Of a DNA stretch of 64,000 nt, positions 24,041 through 34,129 are shown piece after piece. Both the position numbers and the translations under genes were made by a program. The notes below the pieces were generated by a model that was not told the DNA's origin, ran no database searches, and saw only the letters and a list, made by a program, of their open reading frames with translations. The DNA is from Chiridota heheva. Taxonomy: Eukaryota > Echinodermata > Holothuroidea > Apodida > Chiridotidae. The DNA is taken from NCBI GenBank assembly GCA_020152595.1, contig JAIGNY010002025.1, positions 663,001 through 727,000 on the forward strand, given 5' to 3'. Each line of letters begins with the position of its first letter. Within the stretch, counting starts at the first letter, position 1.

Positions 24041-24110
24041 GATCGATTAGCTCAGTCGGCAGAGTGCATTGCTAATAACGATAAGAGGTCATTGGTTTAG
24101 GCCCAAAATG
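24041..24110 (+). pseudogene. tRNA-Ile-like pseudogene 2
   Basis: The D-arm is intact (TTAGCTCAGTCGGC) and the anticodon loop reads CTAATAA, but the T-arm is destroyed (TTGGTTTAGGCCC) and the 3' acceptor strand is missing. Confidence 0.65.
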
Positions 24111-24117
24111 TTTTTTA

Positions 24118-24168
<51 letters not shown>

Positions 24169-24340
24169 CTTTTATTGAGACCATCACATTTTTAAAAAAA
24201 ATCCGCAAATGTTTTTTTTATATTTTTTATTAATACCGATAAACTGTTGAAACCTACTTTCAACTTAATTGTTCAAGATTCAAATGAATGCAATATCATT
24301 ATGAGCAAAACCAGGGAAGCAAATTAGGCGCGTTTATACA

Positions 24341-24414
24341 GGCTGGTTAGCTCAGTCAGCAAGAGTGCGATGTTAATAACGCTGAGTTCATGTGAACGAG
24401 TCTCATACCGACCA
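24341..24414 (+). pseudogene. tRNA-Ile-like pseudogene 3
   Basis: GGCTGGTTAGCTCAGTCAGC with a loop GTTAATAAC and a degenerate T-arm (GTGAACGAGTCTCA). The acceptor end ACCGACCA is preserved but no longer pairs fully with GGCTGGT. Confidence 0.6.
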
Positions 24415-24514
24415 GAAAGCAATTGTATTTTGATTATGATTATCACATTTGGAAGAAAAAAAACGCAAATATGCAAATTCACTGGGGAAAACAGAGATTC
24501 GGTGCGATTGTCCG

Positions 24515-24587
24515 GGTCGGTTAGCTCAGTCGGCGGAGCGCGGTGCTTATAACACTGAAGTCATGGGTTCGAACCCCTTACCGACCA
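24515..24587 (+). tRNA. tRNA-Ile-like gene, anticodon loop CTTATAA (UAU)
   Basis: The acceptor stem GGTCGGT/ACCGACC is a perfect 7-bp pair with A as discriminator. The D stem is GCTC/GAGC. The anticodon stem CGGTG/CACTG has one G-T pair. The loop CTTATAA places TAT at the anticodon, which would decode as isoleucine. The T-arm ATGGG-TTCGAAC-CCCTT has one mismatch. A-box (TTAGCTCAGTCGG) and B-box (GGTTCGAACC) promoters are intact. No intron is present, although eukaryotic tRNA-Ile(UAU) genes usually have one, so a mutated AAU-type copy or a pseudogene is also possible. Confidence 0.6.
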
Positions 24588-25423
24588 GACAGCAATTGTA
24601 TTTTGATTATGATCATCACATTTGGAGAAAAAAATGCAAATTGTTTTCTTTTATTTAAATAATGAAAGATAATCCTTTTGTCACGAAATATGAAATAGAG
24701 GCCACCAAGAAACTCCTATCGCATTATTCAGTCATTTCAAGTATACCTATATTTCAACCAAGTATGACAGCATTGTTTGCTACTTTATTCAAGTGACATA
24801 ATATTCTTGTTCCTTGAAATGAAATTAACCACAACTACCGATACATCACTGTTCTTAACTGTGCATGCAACTTTCAAATGGAAGAAAATTATATATAGTG
24901 TTACATTGGACATGAGAAAAAATGATAAAAACAATTTAATACCATTTTACAATCTACCAAAACAAAGACTAGTGTGGTTTATGAATGGAAATGTATGATG
25001 TCTAAAAAAACTGAAGTTGTTAATTTTCTGCAAACAAATCTATTAACAATTTCTTGATAATACATGGAGTAAGAGAAATGTTTCATAATACAACGAATAT
25101 AAAGAATAAGGAAAAGAGGGTTTTCTAGTCCATCTGAAAAGAACAAGATGATTTTCATGCCCGATGTACTGATGTTATGGTTGTAGAACGTACTCATCAA
25201 AATCTTAGTCATATTATGATGATCACCCATAATGCAGGTGAGTAAAACGTCTTAAAGTATATTGTCATATTGACATTGTCCTTATCCGCTCACTATTACC
25301 TCGTCTGTAGTATCTTGTCATTTGTCGTAATGCACGAAATTCACATGACTGTTAAATGCTTGTCAGCTTGTCATGCCCTAAAGCTCTGGAAAAAGATATC
25401 TCACAAACACCAAGAACTATTTA

Positions 25424-26200
25424 GCAACAAGTGTGGTCACTGGCTCACTTCGTATTAGGCTGTTCAGCAACAAGTGTGGTCACTAGCGCACTTCGTGGCA
25501 GGCTGTTCAGCAACAAGTGTGGTCACAGGCTCACTTCGTGTTAGGCTGCTCAGCAACAAGTGTGGTCACAGGCTTACTTCGTGTTAGGCTATTCAGCAAC
25601 AAGTGTGGTCACAGGCTCACTTCGTGTTAGGCTGCTCAGCAACAAGTGTGGTCACAGGCTTACTTCGTGTTAGGCTATTCAGCAACAAGTGTGGTCACAG
25701 GCTCACTTCGTGTTAGGCTGTTCAGCAGCAAGTGTGGTCACTGGCTCACTTCGTGGTAGGCTGTTCAGCAACAAGTGTGGTCACTGGCTCACTTCGTGGT
25801 AGGCTGCTCAGCAACAAGTGTGGTCACAGGCTTACTTCGTGTTAGGCTATTCAGCAACAAGTGTGGTCACTGGCTCACTTCGTGATAGGCTGTACAGCAA
25901 CAAGTGTGGTCACTAACTTACTTCGTGTTAGGCTGTACAGCAACAAGTGTGGTCACAGGCTTACTTCGTGTTAGGCTGCTCAGCAACAAGTGTGGTCACT
26001 AGCGCACTTCGTGGTAGGCTGCTCAGCAACAAGTGTGGTCACTGGCTCACTTCGTGTTAGGCTGTTCAGCAACAAGTATGGTTACAGACTCACTTCGTAT
26101 TAGGCTGTTCAGCAACAAGTGTGGTCACAGGCTCACTTCGTGTTAAGCTGTTCAGCATTAAGTGTGGTCACTGGCTTACTTCGTGTTAGGCTGTTAGGTA
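25424..26200. repeat. 43-bp minisatellite, about 18 copies
   Basis: The unit reads CAGCAACAAGTGTGGTCAC then (A/T)GGCT(C/T)ACTTCGTG(T/G)TAGGCTG. Variants alternate in blocks (for example paired AGGCTCAC and AGGCTTAC units near 25540-25700), indicating higher-order duplication. No conserved spacer/repeat division exists, so this is not CRISPR-like. Confidence 0.95.
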
Positions 26201-26649
26201 TTCATTCAATATCTATGTTATCTGTTTATATTAGTGTTATGATAACTCATTTTTGATATCATTTAGGCTAAGTGTTGTACTTTTACAATATTGATTGAAG
26301 ATTTATATGATCTATATGACAAATGGCCATGTTAGCTAAATTACTATAAAATTCGGCTAAAATTCATGAAAATAACAATCCCCATTATGTGTTATTAGGT
26401 GTCATTATGCTGTTTTTGAAATTGAAAAGTGGTTCTACTCAGGAATTTGTATCCATAAATAACAGAAATAGATTTAAAAAAATAGTAGCCAGTCATTTGT
26501 TTTAAAACATGTTTTACCCAACTAAATTCTCTTTCAGCCGCCCATGTATATAAAAGACACCGCCATCATTTTAAGGAAAGAAACATATAGCATTGCATAC
26601 AATTTAAAGTTTTTTTCCCTTCCATTTATTTCCTTTCACGGCATGTGTA
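26201..26649. other. AT-rich spacer, no gene seen
   Basis: Between the 43-bp array and the LINE 3' end I see nothing supportable. Confidence 0.4.
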
Positions 26650-28454
26650 TTACAGTAGAACAAACAAAGACATACGATCATATATACAAATGAGAATGTT
26701 CATGATACAAAAATGTTCAATAGTACAGAAAATGAAATGATGAGATTTGCATGTGACAAAACAAGAAATCAGGGTTTTATGAAAGACTGTGATACCAGCA
26801 AGTCATTGGGACTTGACATAAGTTGTAACTGTACTGTACAGAATACAGAAAAAACGTATGTACGAAAAAATGTTTCCAAATATCCAGTAGCTCATTTTTA
26901 GAGTTCTTATCTGAAATGTAAAATTCAACCTGCACATCAAATTGAAATTATTTATTAGGTAAGGTATTGCTGACTTTGCAAGAAAAATATAATTTTCAAC
27001 ATTTAAAATAAAGAAGTTGATGGGATTGCCTCAATTCATCTAAATAACCAAATCAACAGTTCTTAGTGATAAATCTAAAACATGATGTAAACCTAAAGTA
27101 ACTATATCATTTACAAAAAGAGTGACATATCGACAGTCCCAGAACAGATGCTCTAAGTTTTCATTATAAATACCGCAAAAAAAACAGATATTTTTCAGTA
27201 ATTTGTAGCCTGTTTAAATAACTGTTGACTTCTAAAATTATGTGCATCAAGCGATAATAAAAGTACTGTAACTTTGTATTTCTAACGGCATAAAAAGGCA
27301 AAGAAAAGGTGGAATTCCAGTTGATGTTTTGAAACTCATCATTGTATAACCAGTGCTTTATCGCAGATGGTGTTACGGAATACTGATGCATCAATCCCTT
27401 GTAAAAAACTTGAGTAATTTTGGAGGCGGACATACATTGAGTGAAACAGAATTACAAGCAAAAGAATCAAAAGCCCCGAAATTAAAATGCTAATGATATG
27501 GAATAGCTGATAAAATACCAAAATATACAGTGAAAGGCAGGTCTGTAATGCCAAAGTTACTAACAAAATTACAATACGAAACAGGTTCACTAGCGGTATC
27601 AAAACAAATCCTTAAATAGATAACATATTCATCTAACAGATTGACATTGAAGAAATGACGGTTGTCGATTGTAGCAATATGGTTGTTGAAAATTACTTGA
27701 TTACCGTAGTAGTTCACAGGTTCACAGAAATTAAAAACAGCCCAAGCCTCACACATTTCTTTGAAAAACTTATTTGATACAGAAAAAAAATCATTTTTGT
27801 TAAGATTGCACCTAAACATAAATCTATCTCCAAAGGAGATAAATAAAAATTAAAAACTAATTTCCACATTATCACTACAATAAAGTTTTTCCCAAGAGGA
27901 CTTAAGACTTTTGATAAAGTTGACAATATTAACTATCAGACTATACAGAGTTCATCATTTCATTTATCATTATTCAAAACGGAGCGTTTAATTTTATCCG
28001 GATTACTGTTCCAAATAAACTGATATAGAATTGAGTTAAGTTTACGAGTAAAATCAGCAGGAGGATTAGGAAAAACGGTAACAAGATAAACAAATTGTGA
28101 AATCAAAAAACTTTTGATAAATGTAATTTTGCCTATTGGAGTTAGATCTCGGGAAGACCAGACGTGAAGAAGATTCTTAAGTCTGGATAATTTTGGTAAA
28201 TAGTTCAAATTAGAAAAATCATCCTCGTGATTTGTAAAGGAGATACCCAGATGACGAATAGGGCTGAAAGTGACTTTGTAACCTAAATTTGAAAAAATAA
28301 TCTGTTATACTATTTTTAGTGTGACCAAGTGGAAAAAGAAAACATTTATGAACATTTATATTTAAACCTGCGGCACACGAAAACGTGGAGATTACAATAT
28401 TAATTTCACTTAGATATTGAATTGAGCCATCACTTATTATAACCGTATCATCCA

Positions 28455-28728
28455 TCTACCTACTGTGGTGTAGCGGTTATCTTACCTGTCTACAGACCAC
28501 GAGGCCCCGGGTTCAATCCTGGGGTGGGTAGACACGCCAGTGCACCACAACTGGATTATCAAAGGCCGTGGACATTGACTTGGTTGTCGATGTTATGTCT
28601 GTCCGTACGTCGTACCTGTGTTCTCTTCCGGGTCGTATTAAGCGTTTCGTGATAGCATTTGTACTATCATAACCGAATACGCAGGCGACGACCCCGTCAT
28701 TGTAATTGTGTGTTCAACTCTCTCTCTC
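28455..28728 (+). mobile_element. tRNA-derived SINE with 14-bp target duplication
   Basis: 274 bp flanked on both sides by AACCGTATCATCCA (28441-28454 and 28729-28742). The 5' end is tRNA-like, with an A-box-like TGGTGTAGCGGTTA and a B-box-like GGGTTCAATCC. The body is unrelated to tRNA, and the tail is a CT-rich microsatellite (CAACTCTCTCTCTC). Polymerase III promoters are intact by eye. Confidence 0.9.
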
Positions 28729-29974
28729 AACCGTATCATCCACATATTGCGAAATAATCATTTCATATACATTCAACAGTCTAATGTTATGAATGTTCTT
28801 AACAGTAGACGCAAACAACTCAGAACAAAAAATAAACAAATACGGGCTGAGCGGCCAACCTTTGTCGCACTCGGAAAAACTGAGAAATATACCAATTATT
28901 AGTCACACTGGAAGTAACATTACTATACAAGGTTTTCACTCATTATATAATGTCTGGACCAAAATTAAAATATGACAAAGTACGAACGATAAAATTCCAA
29001 TCAAGGAAATCGAATGCCTTTTCATAATCCGAGAAGAACAATGATTCTTTATTGTTTTTACTTTTGCAATATGAAATAAGATCCAAAATTAATGTAACAT
29101 TTTCACTAATATAACGATCTTTTAAAACCCCTGTTTGTTCATTACTTCTTATATTATTTAAAACACGTTAAAGATGCGTAGCTAGACACATTGCTTCAAT
29201 TCTAAAGTCGGTGCAGTTCTTTAGAAATTGAGGATTTTTATATTGTTTTGGAATTAATGAAATGACAGCTCTGCCCTACTCATCAGATAAAATAGTATTG
29301 GTAAAAGCATACTTTAGAGAATTAAGCATCAAGGGGCCAATTTCAGGCCAAAAAAAGAATTTTGTAGGTAATCCATCGGTACCGGGGGATTTATTATTAT
29401 GCATGGAGAAAAGTGCCTCGCTACAATCATGAGGACTTAAATTGCCTTCAATTGAGTTCTGCTGAATTGTAGATAACACTGGATGGTCAATATCTAAATT
29501 CTCAAAAAACAATCGTCAACATTTACATTTAATTGTTTTCATAAAGGGCTCCAAAGAAGCGCATGGCTTGTTTAAGTATATCCTGACTCTGAGAGAGAAC
29601 CTCATCCTGATCAGTAATGATTTCAGAAATAGTGTTGAAACTCTTATTACGATATTTTATGTTAATAAGATAAATTCCTTTTATATAATCCAACGTGCTC
29701 TAGAGCAAATAACAATTCACTCAAGTTTCTAATCATATAAAAAAGAAAGATTGCTTCTTGCACGCTGCAATTTAGTATACACGTGCTCAGGTGGCTTACT
29801 TACAGCTTTTCAAAGACAGAAATTTCATACAACAAAGAAGTTCGTACTGTTTACGTTTGTAAGCTTGCTCTTCAGGTCTTTAGAGTACTGAGTAGTAAAG
29901 AAAGGCACCGAAAGCTTCACGGCTTCCCAGAGAAGAGAATTATTAAAAGCATATTTAGAGATAACATCATTGAT

Positions 29975-29980
29975 AACATT
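29975..29980. repeat. Polinton target-site duplication, left
   Basis: AACATT immediately left of the Polinton end, repeated at 46291-46296. Removing one copy and the Polinton restores the LINE reading frame. Confidence 0.93.
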
Positions 29981-30373
29981 AGTAGTAATATGGTGGTAGG
30001 ATAACCCTCTCCCCCCAGGAGGTGCCAGAAGGAGAAGATTTGGAGGTGCCAAAAGGGAGCTATTTGGAGGTGCGAAAAGGAGGCGATTTGGAGGTGCGAA
30101 AAGGAGGCGATTTGGAGGTGCGAAAAGGAGGCGATTTGGAGGAGAACATATATTACTCCCTATGGCACTCATTCTCTCCTTGTTCTGCCGAGCCGTTGTA
30201 GATTGTGGGAGCATCTCAAAGAGTGGTCAACACCCCACAAAATACGCCCCAAACACACAGAAAAAGCAGAATTATTCTCCGGAAAAAATGCCGAACAGAT
30301 CAAGATCTGCTCCATTTTGGCCCTATACTGTATGCAGCAGACAGGAGGGAAAAAGCAATACGACTTGGGGTTA
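29981..30373. repeat. Polinton left terminal inverted repeat
   Basis: About 393 bp, pairing with 45956-46290. It contains about five tandem units of a 24-bp word (AAAAGGAGGCGATTTGGAGGTGCG and variants), against about two in the right copy, which explains the length difference. The inner end is near AATACGACTT. Confidence 0.9.
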
Positions 30374-30659
30374 TGTACAGTTTCTCTAAATGTATACACT
30401 TCTTGTTGATTTTTGCATTGTTCGTCTCATTTGCATATGCTTTGACCTTAGATGAGTTTAACGCTGTAAATAGAGTGGGAAGTAGTGGGTAGCTATATAA
30501 CTTGTACTAAGTAGATGAGATTGGGAATAGATAGATGCCTAGAAAATGATACAAGTGACAAAAAGAAATTAAAAAGAAAGAAATTGAACTTGTCTCTTAT
30601 GTACTCATTTTCTCTATCAAATACTCAAAAATAAGATTAATAAACACACAGGTATTCCA

Positions 30660-31635
30660 ACAATTAACATAGTCTTAAAATAGCTTTTAGAGTCTCCTTT
30701 TTCTGATCTTTTATCCAAGTTTTCCAATCAGAGGTTTTTTCCCACATAAGTGGCATCACAGCATGTAAAATTTGATTCATTAGCATCTCGTCTCGTTGGT
30801 TTCGGGTAACGCTTACGCCGACAGATGTCTCCAACAAAAAGAATTAGAACAATGATTTTGTAGTGGCTGATTTCTTCTTCACGCCCCAATACTTCCCTCG
30901 CTGCGACCATAATACCGTCGACGATATTGTCATTTTCATCAAGACATATCTTCTCTCAAGGTAGTGTTTTGTAAAAAACCAAGTCTGTGACAGCTTTTGC
31001 TGTATTTCTAACGAATTCTAAGAATAGACATCTGACTATCTTTTCGCCAAGCAGGTAATGAGCAAAGTTTAAAACTGGCTATATTGCTGTACCACCACTG
31101 AATGACATCGAGCACCATGATTAAGGTAAGCTGATTAAGTTCCTTCACTGATATAGGATGTTCAAAGATTCCGCTAAAGTCTGTGGTACTTACCATATTT
31201 CCGCAAATGATTTTCCAATGAAATAGTCATTTGTGCCGTTTGTAAAACCAAATTCTACTACGGAACCTTTGTGTGCTGGATTCGTACGTTTGGAGGTCCT
31301 TCCATGTGGGGGTCAGGTTTGTCCATTGAGTGCGAATTAAGTTCAGCTCTTTTGCGACGTTGTCCAGATTTTGGGGATTAATCCATAGAAAAAGGCTTTG
31401 TTTTCACAAAGAGAGAAATGACCTTTGCGTCAGTCAGTGACTGAATAACATTTAGGATCATCCACGAGTCAATAAAATTGCTTACGCAACTGTGTTCTTC
31501 TTAATTTAGACCACCGAAATTACATCCACCACATGATTCTTTCACTAAATCATTAGTTTTTTCTAACACTTTGTACACACATTTTTGTTTAAATAGGTTT
31601 TTGAGAGTTTCTACTGCGGAATTGATGACAGCCAT
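30660..31635 (-). pseudogene. Polinton accessory gene(s), unrecognised, broken
   Basis: Read leftward from the ATG at 31635, a 44-codon frame ends ESCGGCNFGGLN, then a TAA, then continues in the same frame with EEHSCVSNF. Without that stop the Cys/His spacing would form a small zinc-knuckle-like C-x2-C...H-x-C cluster. Further left, frames change, with readable blocks at 31196-31008 (VLDVIQWWYSNIA) and 30910-30660 (GIMVAAREVLGREEEIS and MLMNQILHAVMPLMWEK). I cannot name the product. It is transcribed away from the PC4-like gene across a shared promoter region. Confidence 0.45.
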
Positions 31636-31757
31636 TAAATTTCTTTAATGTCTAATATAGTGAAGGTTATTTCGCTTTTGGGTAGTTTTTTTTTGATAGT
31701 ACGGTGCAGATTTAGAAGTGACATCCTGTATATGCTCATAAAACATCATGAATTTTG

Positions 31758-31995
31758 TTACGTCACCTGAAGCATGACGTAAAGGTGCCAAGTTGGAACA
31801 TGAATACATGACGTCAGAAGTATTTTGTAACTGTTTTAAGCAAGTGTGAACATGTTTTTACCTGCAAATTGTAAGTATGACGTAAGACGGACAAGTCAGT
31901 ACATGAAAACATGACGTCAGAATTTTCAATATTCTTACACAATAGATAAAATATTACACCATCGATATGTCAGAACATGAAAGAGAGCTATAAAA
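31758..31995. promoter_or_regulatory. Divergent Polinton promoter: five CRE-like boxes and TATA
   Basis: TTACGTCA (31758), TGACGTAA (31775), TGACGTCA (31809), TGACGTAA (31878) and TGACGTCA (31912) are CRE/ATF-type octamers within 162 bp. TATAAAA follows at 31989-31995, about 167 bases before the ATG of the PC4-like gene. The minus-strand accessory gene starts at 31635 on the other side. The sequence shows the boxes directly; regulation through CREB/ATF/AP-1 factors is inference. Confidence 0.7.
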
Positions 31996-32161
31996 GGGAT
32001 ATTGTAATTGAAATAAATAGCTCATGAGTACACATTTAAAAAAGAAGAAAGAACTAACCGATATATAAAAGGACTGTTTAAGAAATAAAATTAAAAAAAC
32101 AGTTCTATATGCATCTTCAGGAGGTTAACACGCATTTTGTGTGAGTAGTTTCACGAACAGA

Positions 32162-32882
32162 ATGATAACTATCTATCCACCTTCTGGCACTCGTCTGAAG
32201 AATAAATTTAGTAATAATTTAGATACGTTATCGGAGGAGAACAAAGTGATTTCTGATAGAAGCAGCATGTCTTTTGGCCAGCATTATAACGTGGGGAAAA
32301 ATAGTAGCGATGGTTATGCTCTTGGATCCACAACACAAACCGAAGTGCATGACAAGCGCCTCAACATCGACAAAAACCAGCAACCCAACAGTGCAAATTA
32401 TGAAGAGAAAAAGAAATGATCATCATTTTTTCGGAGGAGATATGTTCATGAATGCTTCATTTTTCATGAATAACGTTTACGCACACATTTGTAAATATAA
32501 TATAAAGAAATGGTATCCTACAAAATCAGGCATTTCTCTCACCGTTGAGCAATGGAAAGCCTTCATGAAATTGTTTCCAATTACCGATGAGAAAATCAAA
32601 GAAAAGCAGAAAATTATGGATAATTTCAATAAAGACGCATTCAACATAAATGCCTTCGAGATAGACGCATTGTGTAGTGTTACAGTAAAGAACTTTTTGT
32701 CAAAGACCTATGTGGACATTCGAAAGTTCTTTTGTCATGAGGGCGTCATGAAGCCAACCAAAAAAGGAATGATCCAACAGGTTAGTCAATGGTGGAAGCT
32801 GCGGGCGCGAACGCCAAAAGTTAACATGGATATGACCAAACTCTCAAGAAATATGAGTAAAAAAAAACAAAAAAACAGTTAG
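32162..32882 (+). pseudogene. Polinton PC4-like protein, probably two PC4 domains
   Basis: The ATG at 32162 opens an Asn/Ser-rich, low-complexity N-terminal part (to about 32410). A frame change there leads to NVYAHICKYNIKKWYP followed by KSGISLTVEQWKAF, which matches the PC4 (p15) single-stranded-DNA-binding fold. About 70 residues later a second, weaker match occurs (KTYVDIRKFF, then KPTKKGMIQQVSQWWKL). The C-terminus is Lys-rich and ends at the TAG at 32880-32882. The role may be binding of single-stranded DNA during replication or transcription. The frame change makes this copy a pseudogene or reflects a sequencing error. Confidence 0.6.
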
Positions 32883-32955
32883 TTAAAACTATCTGCGAAC
32901 ATTTCTTTTGTGTTGTTACTGACTTGAATTGTTTTTTTCTCTTCTCACAGTTATC

Positions 32956-33348
32956 ATGGACGACAGTCAAATACATCCAGAACTAACAGAGGACTTGTTT
33001 AAGCTTGGTTGGCGAATTCACTTTAGCCTTAAACAAAACAGACCTTATTATTTCAATCTTAATACCGATGAATCTACGTGGGAGCATCCGGGCACTTCAA
33101 ACAGTGAATTAAAGAACAAAGTACAGGAGGTGGGGGCACAAACTGCTGTACTTGCAAACTCGGTTGGGAAACCAGATCAAAGGGAGATAAGTCCAGCTGC
33201 AGGGAGACGTTTTCATTTGGGTGGACAGCGATTTGCTGTTATCAGGAGATATTATAGAGCTACATATGTTGCTATCAGAGAATATAACGGAGATAGTACC
33301 AAAAGCAGATTCAAATTAGGGAAAGGAATCAACCTAAAGAAAGAATAG
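32956..33348 (+). pseudogene. WW domain-PC4-like fusion gene of the Polinton
   Basis: ATG at 32956. Residues about 13-46 form a WW domain: GWRIHFSLKQNRPYYFN with the second Trp in ESTWEHP. A charged linker follows, then residues about 89-131 resemble a PC4 fold (RFAVIRRYY, YVAIREYNGD, GKGINLKKE). A TAG at 33346-33348 interrupts the PC4 signature, because the same frame continues with WNKLFHQAP to a TAA about 50 bases later. The natural protein was therefore probably some 16 residues longer. CTTCTCACAG just before the ATG looks like a splice acceptor. Pairing of a proline-motif reader with a DNA-binding fold suggests a transcription or replication factor. Confidence 0.62.
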
Positions 33349-33639
33349 TGGAACAAGTTGTTTCACCAAGCTCCTCGAAATCTGTTGAAGCCTTAAACAA
33401 TATGAACAACAAACCAACGATAATTTGATTGTAGTGGAATTAAAGAGAAGACATTAAATGATGACATAACAAATAGAAATAGGTGTTTTTTCTTATTTCT
33501 TTTCATATATTCTGAACACATCAAGCATTTGAACATTTTCTCATATACTTTCATATATTCTTAACACATCAAGCATTTAACACCCTTTCCCTTCCATCAT
33601 TTGCCCCGTGCAACATTTTCTTTTGTAAAAACATCGATG

Positions 33640-34104
33640 CCTCACAGACAGGTTCATCTATACAAGAATTTTTTTGTGGATAAATCAATGAACCAATTGG
33701 TTGTTGGTATCGGGGTAGTCTGTAAACCACGATGCAATGTTCTCCATTTCACAACTCCGACATACTGTCCACAAACTGTAGAAAAAAGCCCTTGTAAACG
33801 GCACCTATTATATCGATAAGAAATGCAATGTCGATTTAAAAATGTATATATATCGGGTATAACAGATAGTGGCAGCCCATATGAATCAAAATGGTTTCCC
33901 GTCCTGTCCTCTGAAATATAGATTGCCATCCAATGACTCCCTGGAAGGTGGCTTGGGTCCGTATTGACGACAATAGCACACGGTAATATTGGTTTGAAAT
34001 CTCTCAGCAGATCCGAGGGATATACTCCTTGAAAAAAAACTTAGCAAAATTATCTGCACGTAACACGTGTGAAATCTGATGGCTACCCATAGTCTACTAT
34101 TCAA
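33640..34104 (-). pseudogene. Polinton cysteine protease (adenain-like)
   Basis: Minus-strand frames show the adenovirus-type (C5/Ulp1-like) protease order. A SHW-type His motif lies near 33930 (visible in the frame next to the main one), then MAIYISEDRTGNHFDSYG with the acidic residue and FDSYG, then LQGLFSTVCGQY containing the catalytic Cys near 33760. A frame change occurs just before the His motif. It would mature capsid proteins. It follows the major capsid gene in the same direction, as is common in Polintons. Confidence 0.75.
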
Positions 34105-34129
34105 CTGGTGTAATCAAACACGACATTCC

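Larger units (their letters stand above)
23690..24600 (+). repeat. Tandem array of four tRNA-Ile-like units
   Basis: Four units of about 170-300 bp each contain a leader resembling TTCAAATGAATGCAATAT, an AACAGAGATTCGGTG-like word and then a tRNA-Ile-like segment. An (AT)n tract (about 24119-24166) interrupts the second spacer. The array looks like a tRNA gene duplicated with its flanks, of which three copies decayed. Confidence 0.8.
26650..29980 (-). pseudogene. L1/Tx1-like LINE ORF2: linker, reverse transcriptase, C-terminus
   Basis: Read leftward from the Polinton junction: linker with SLLWEAVKLS, RARW and ITDQ-like words, then the RT fingers (HNNKSPGTDGLPTKFFFW near 29400-29340), the palm YVDD box split by a SINE near 28730/28454, the AGLNINVHKC thumb-side block, and a C-terminal domain with KLQYFYYRLMH and NLEHLFW-type words ending about 26.9 kb. 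This domain order fits L1/Tx1-type elements. Stops and frameshifts show it is dead. The 5' part of the same element lies beyond the Polinton at 46291-46650. Confidence 0.85.

Noticed and set aside
23799-24414. Three further functional tRNA genes
   Set aside because: Each has a broken anticodon arm, T-arm or acceptor stem, so they are listed as pseudogenes.
25424-26200. Possible CRISPR-like 43-bp array
   Set aside because: Same reasons: no spacers, whole unit repeated, variation spread along the unit.
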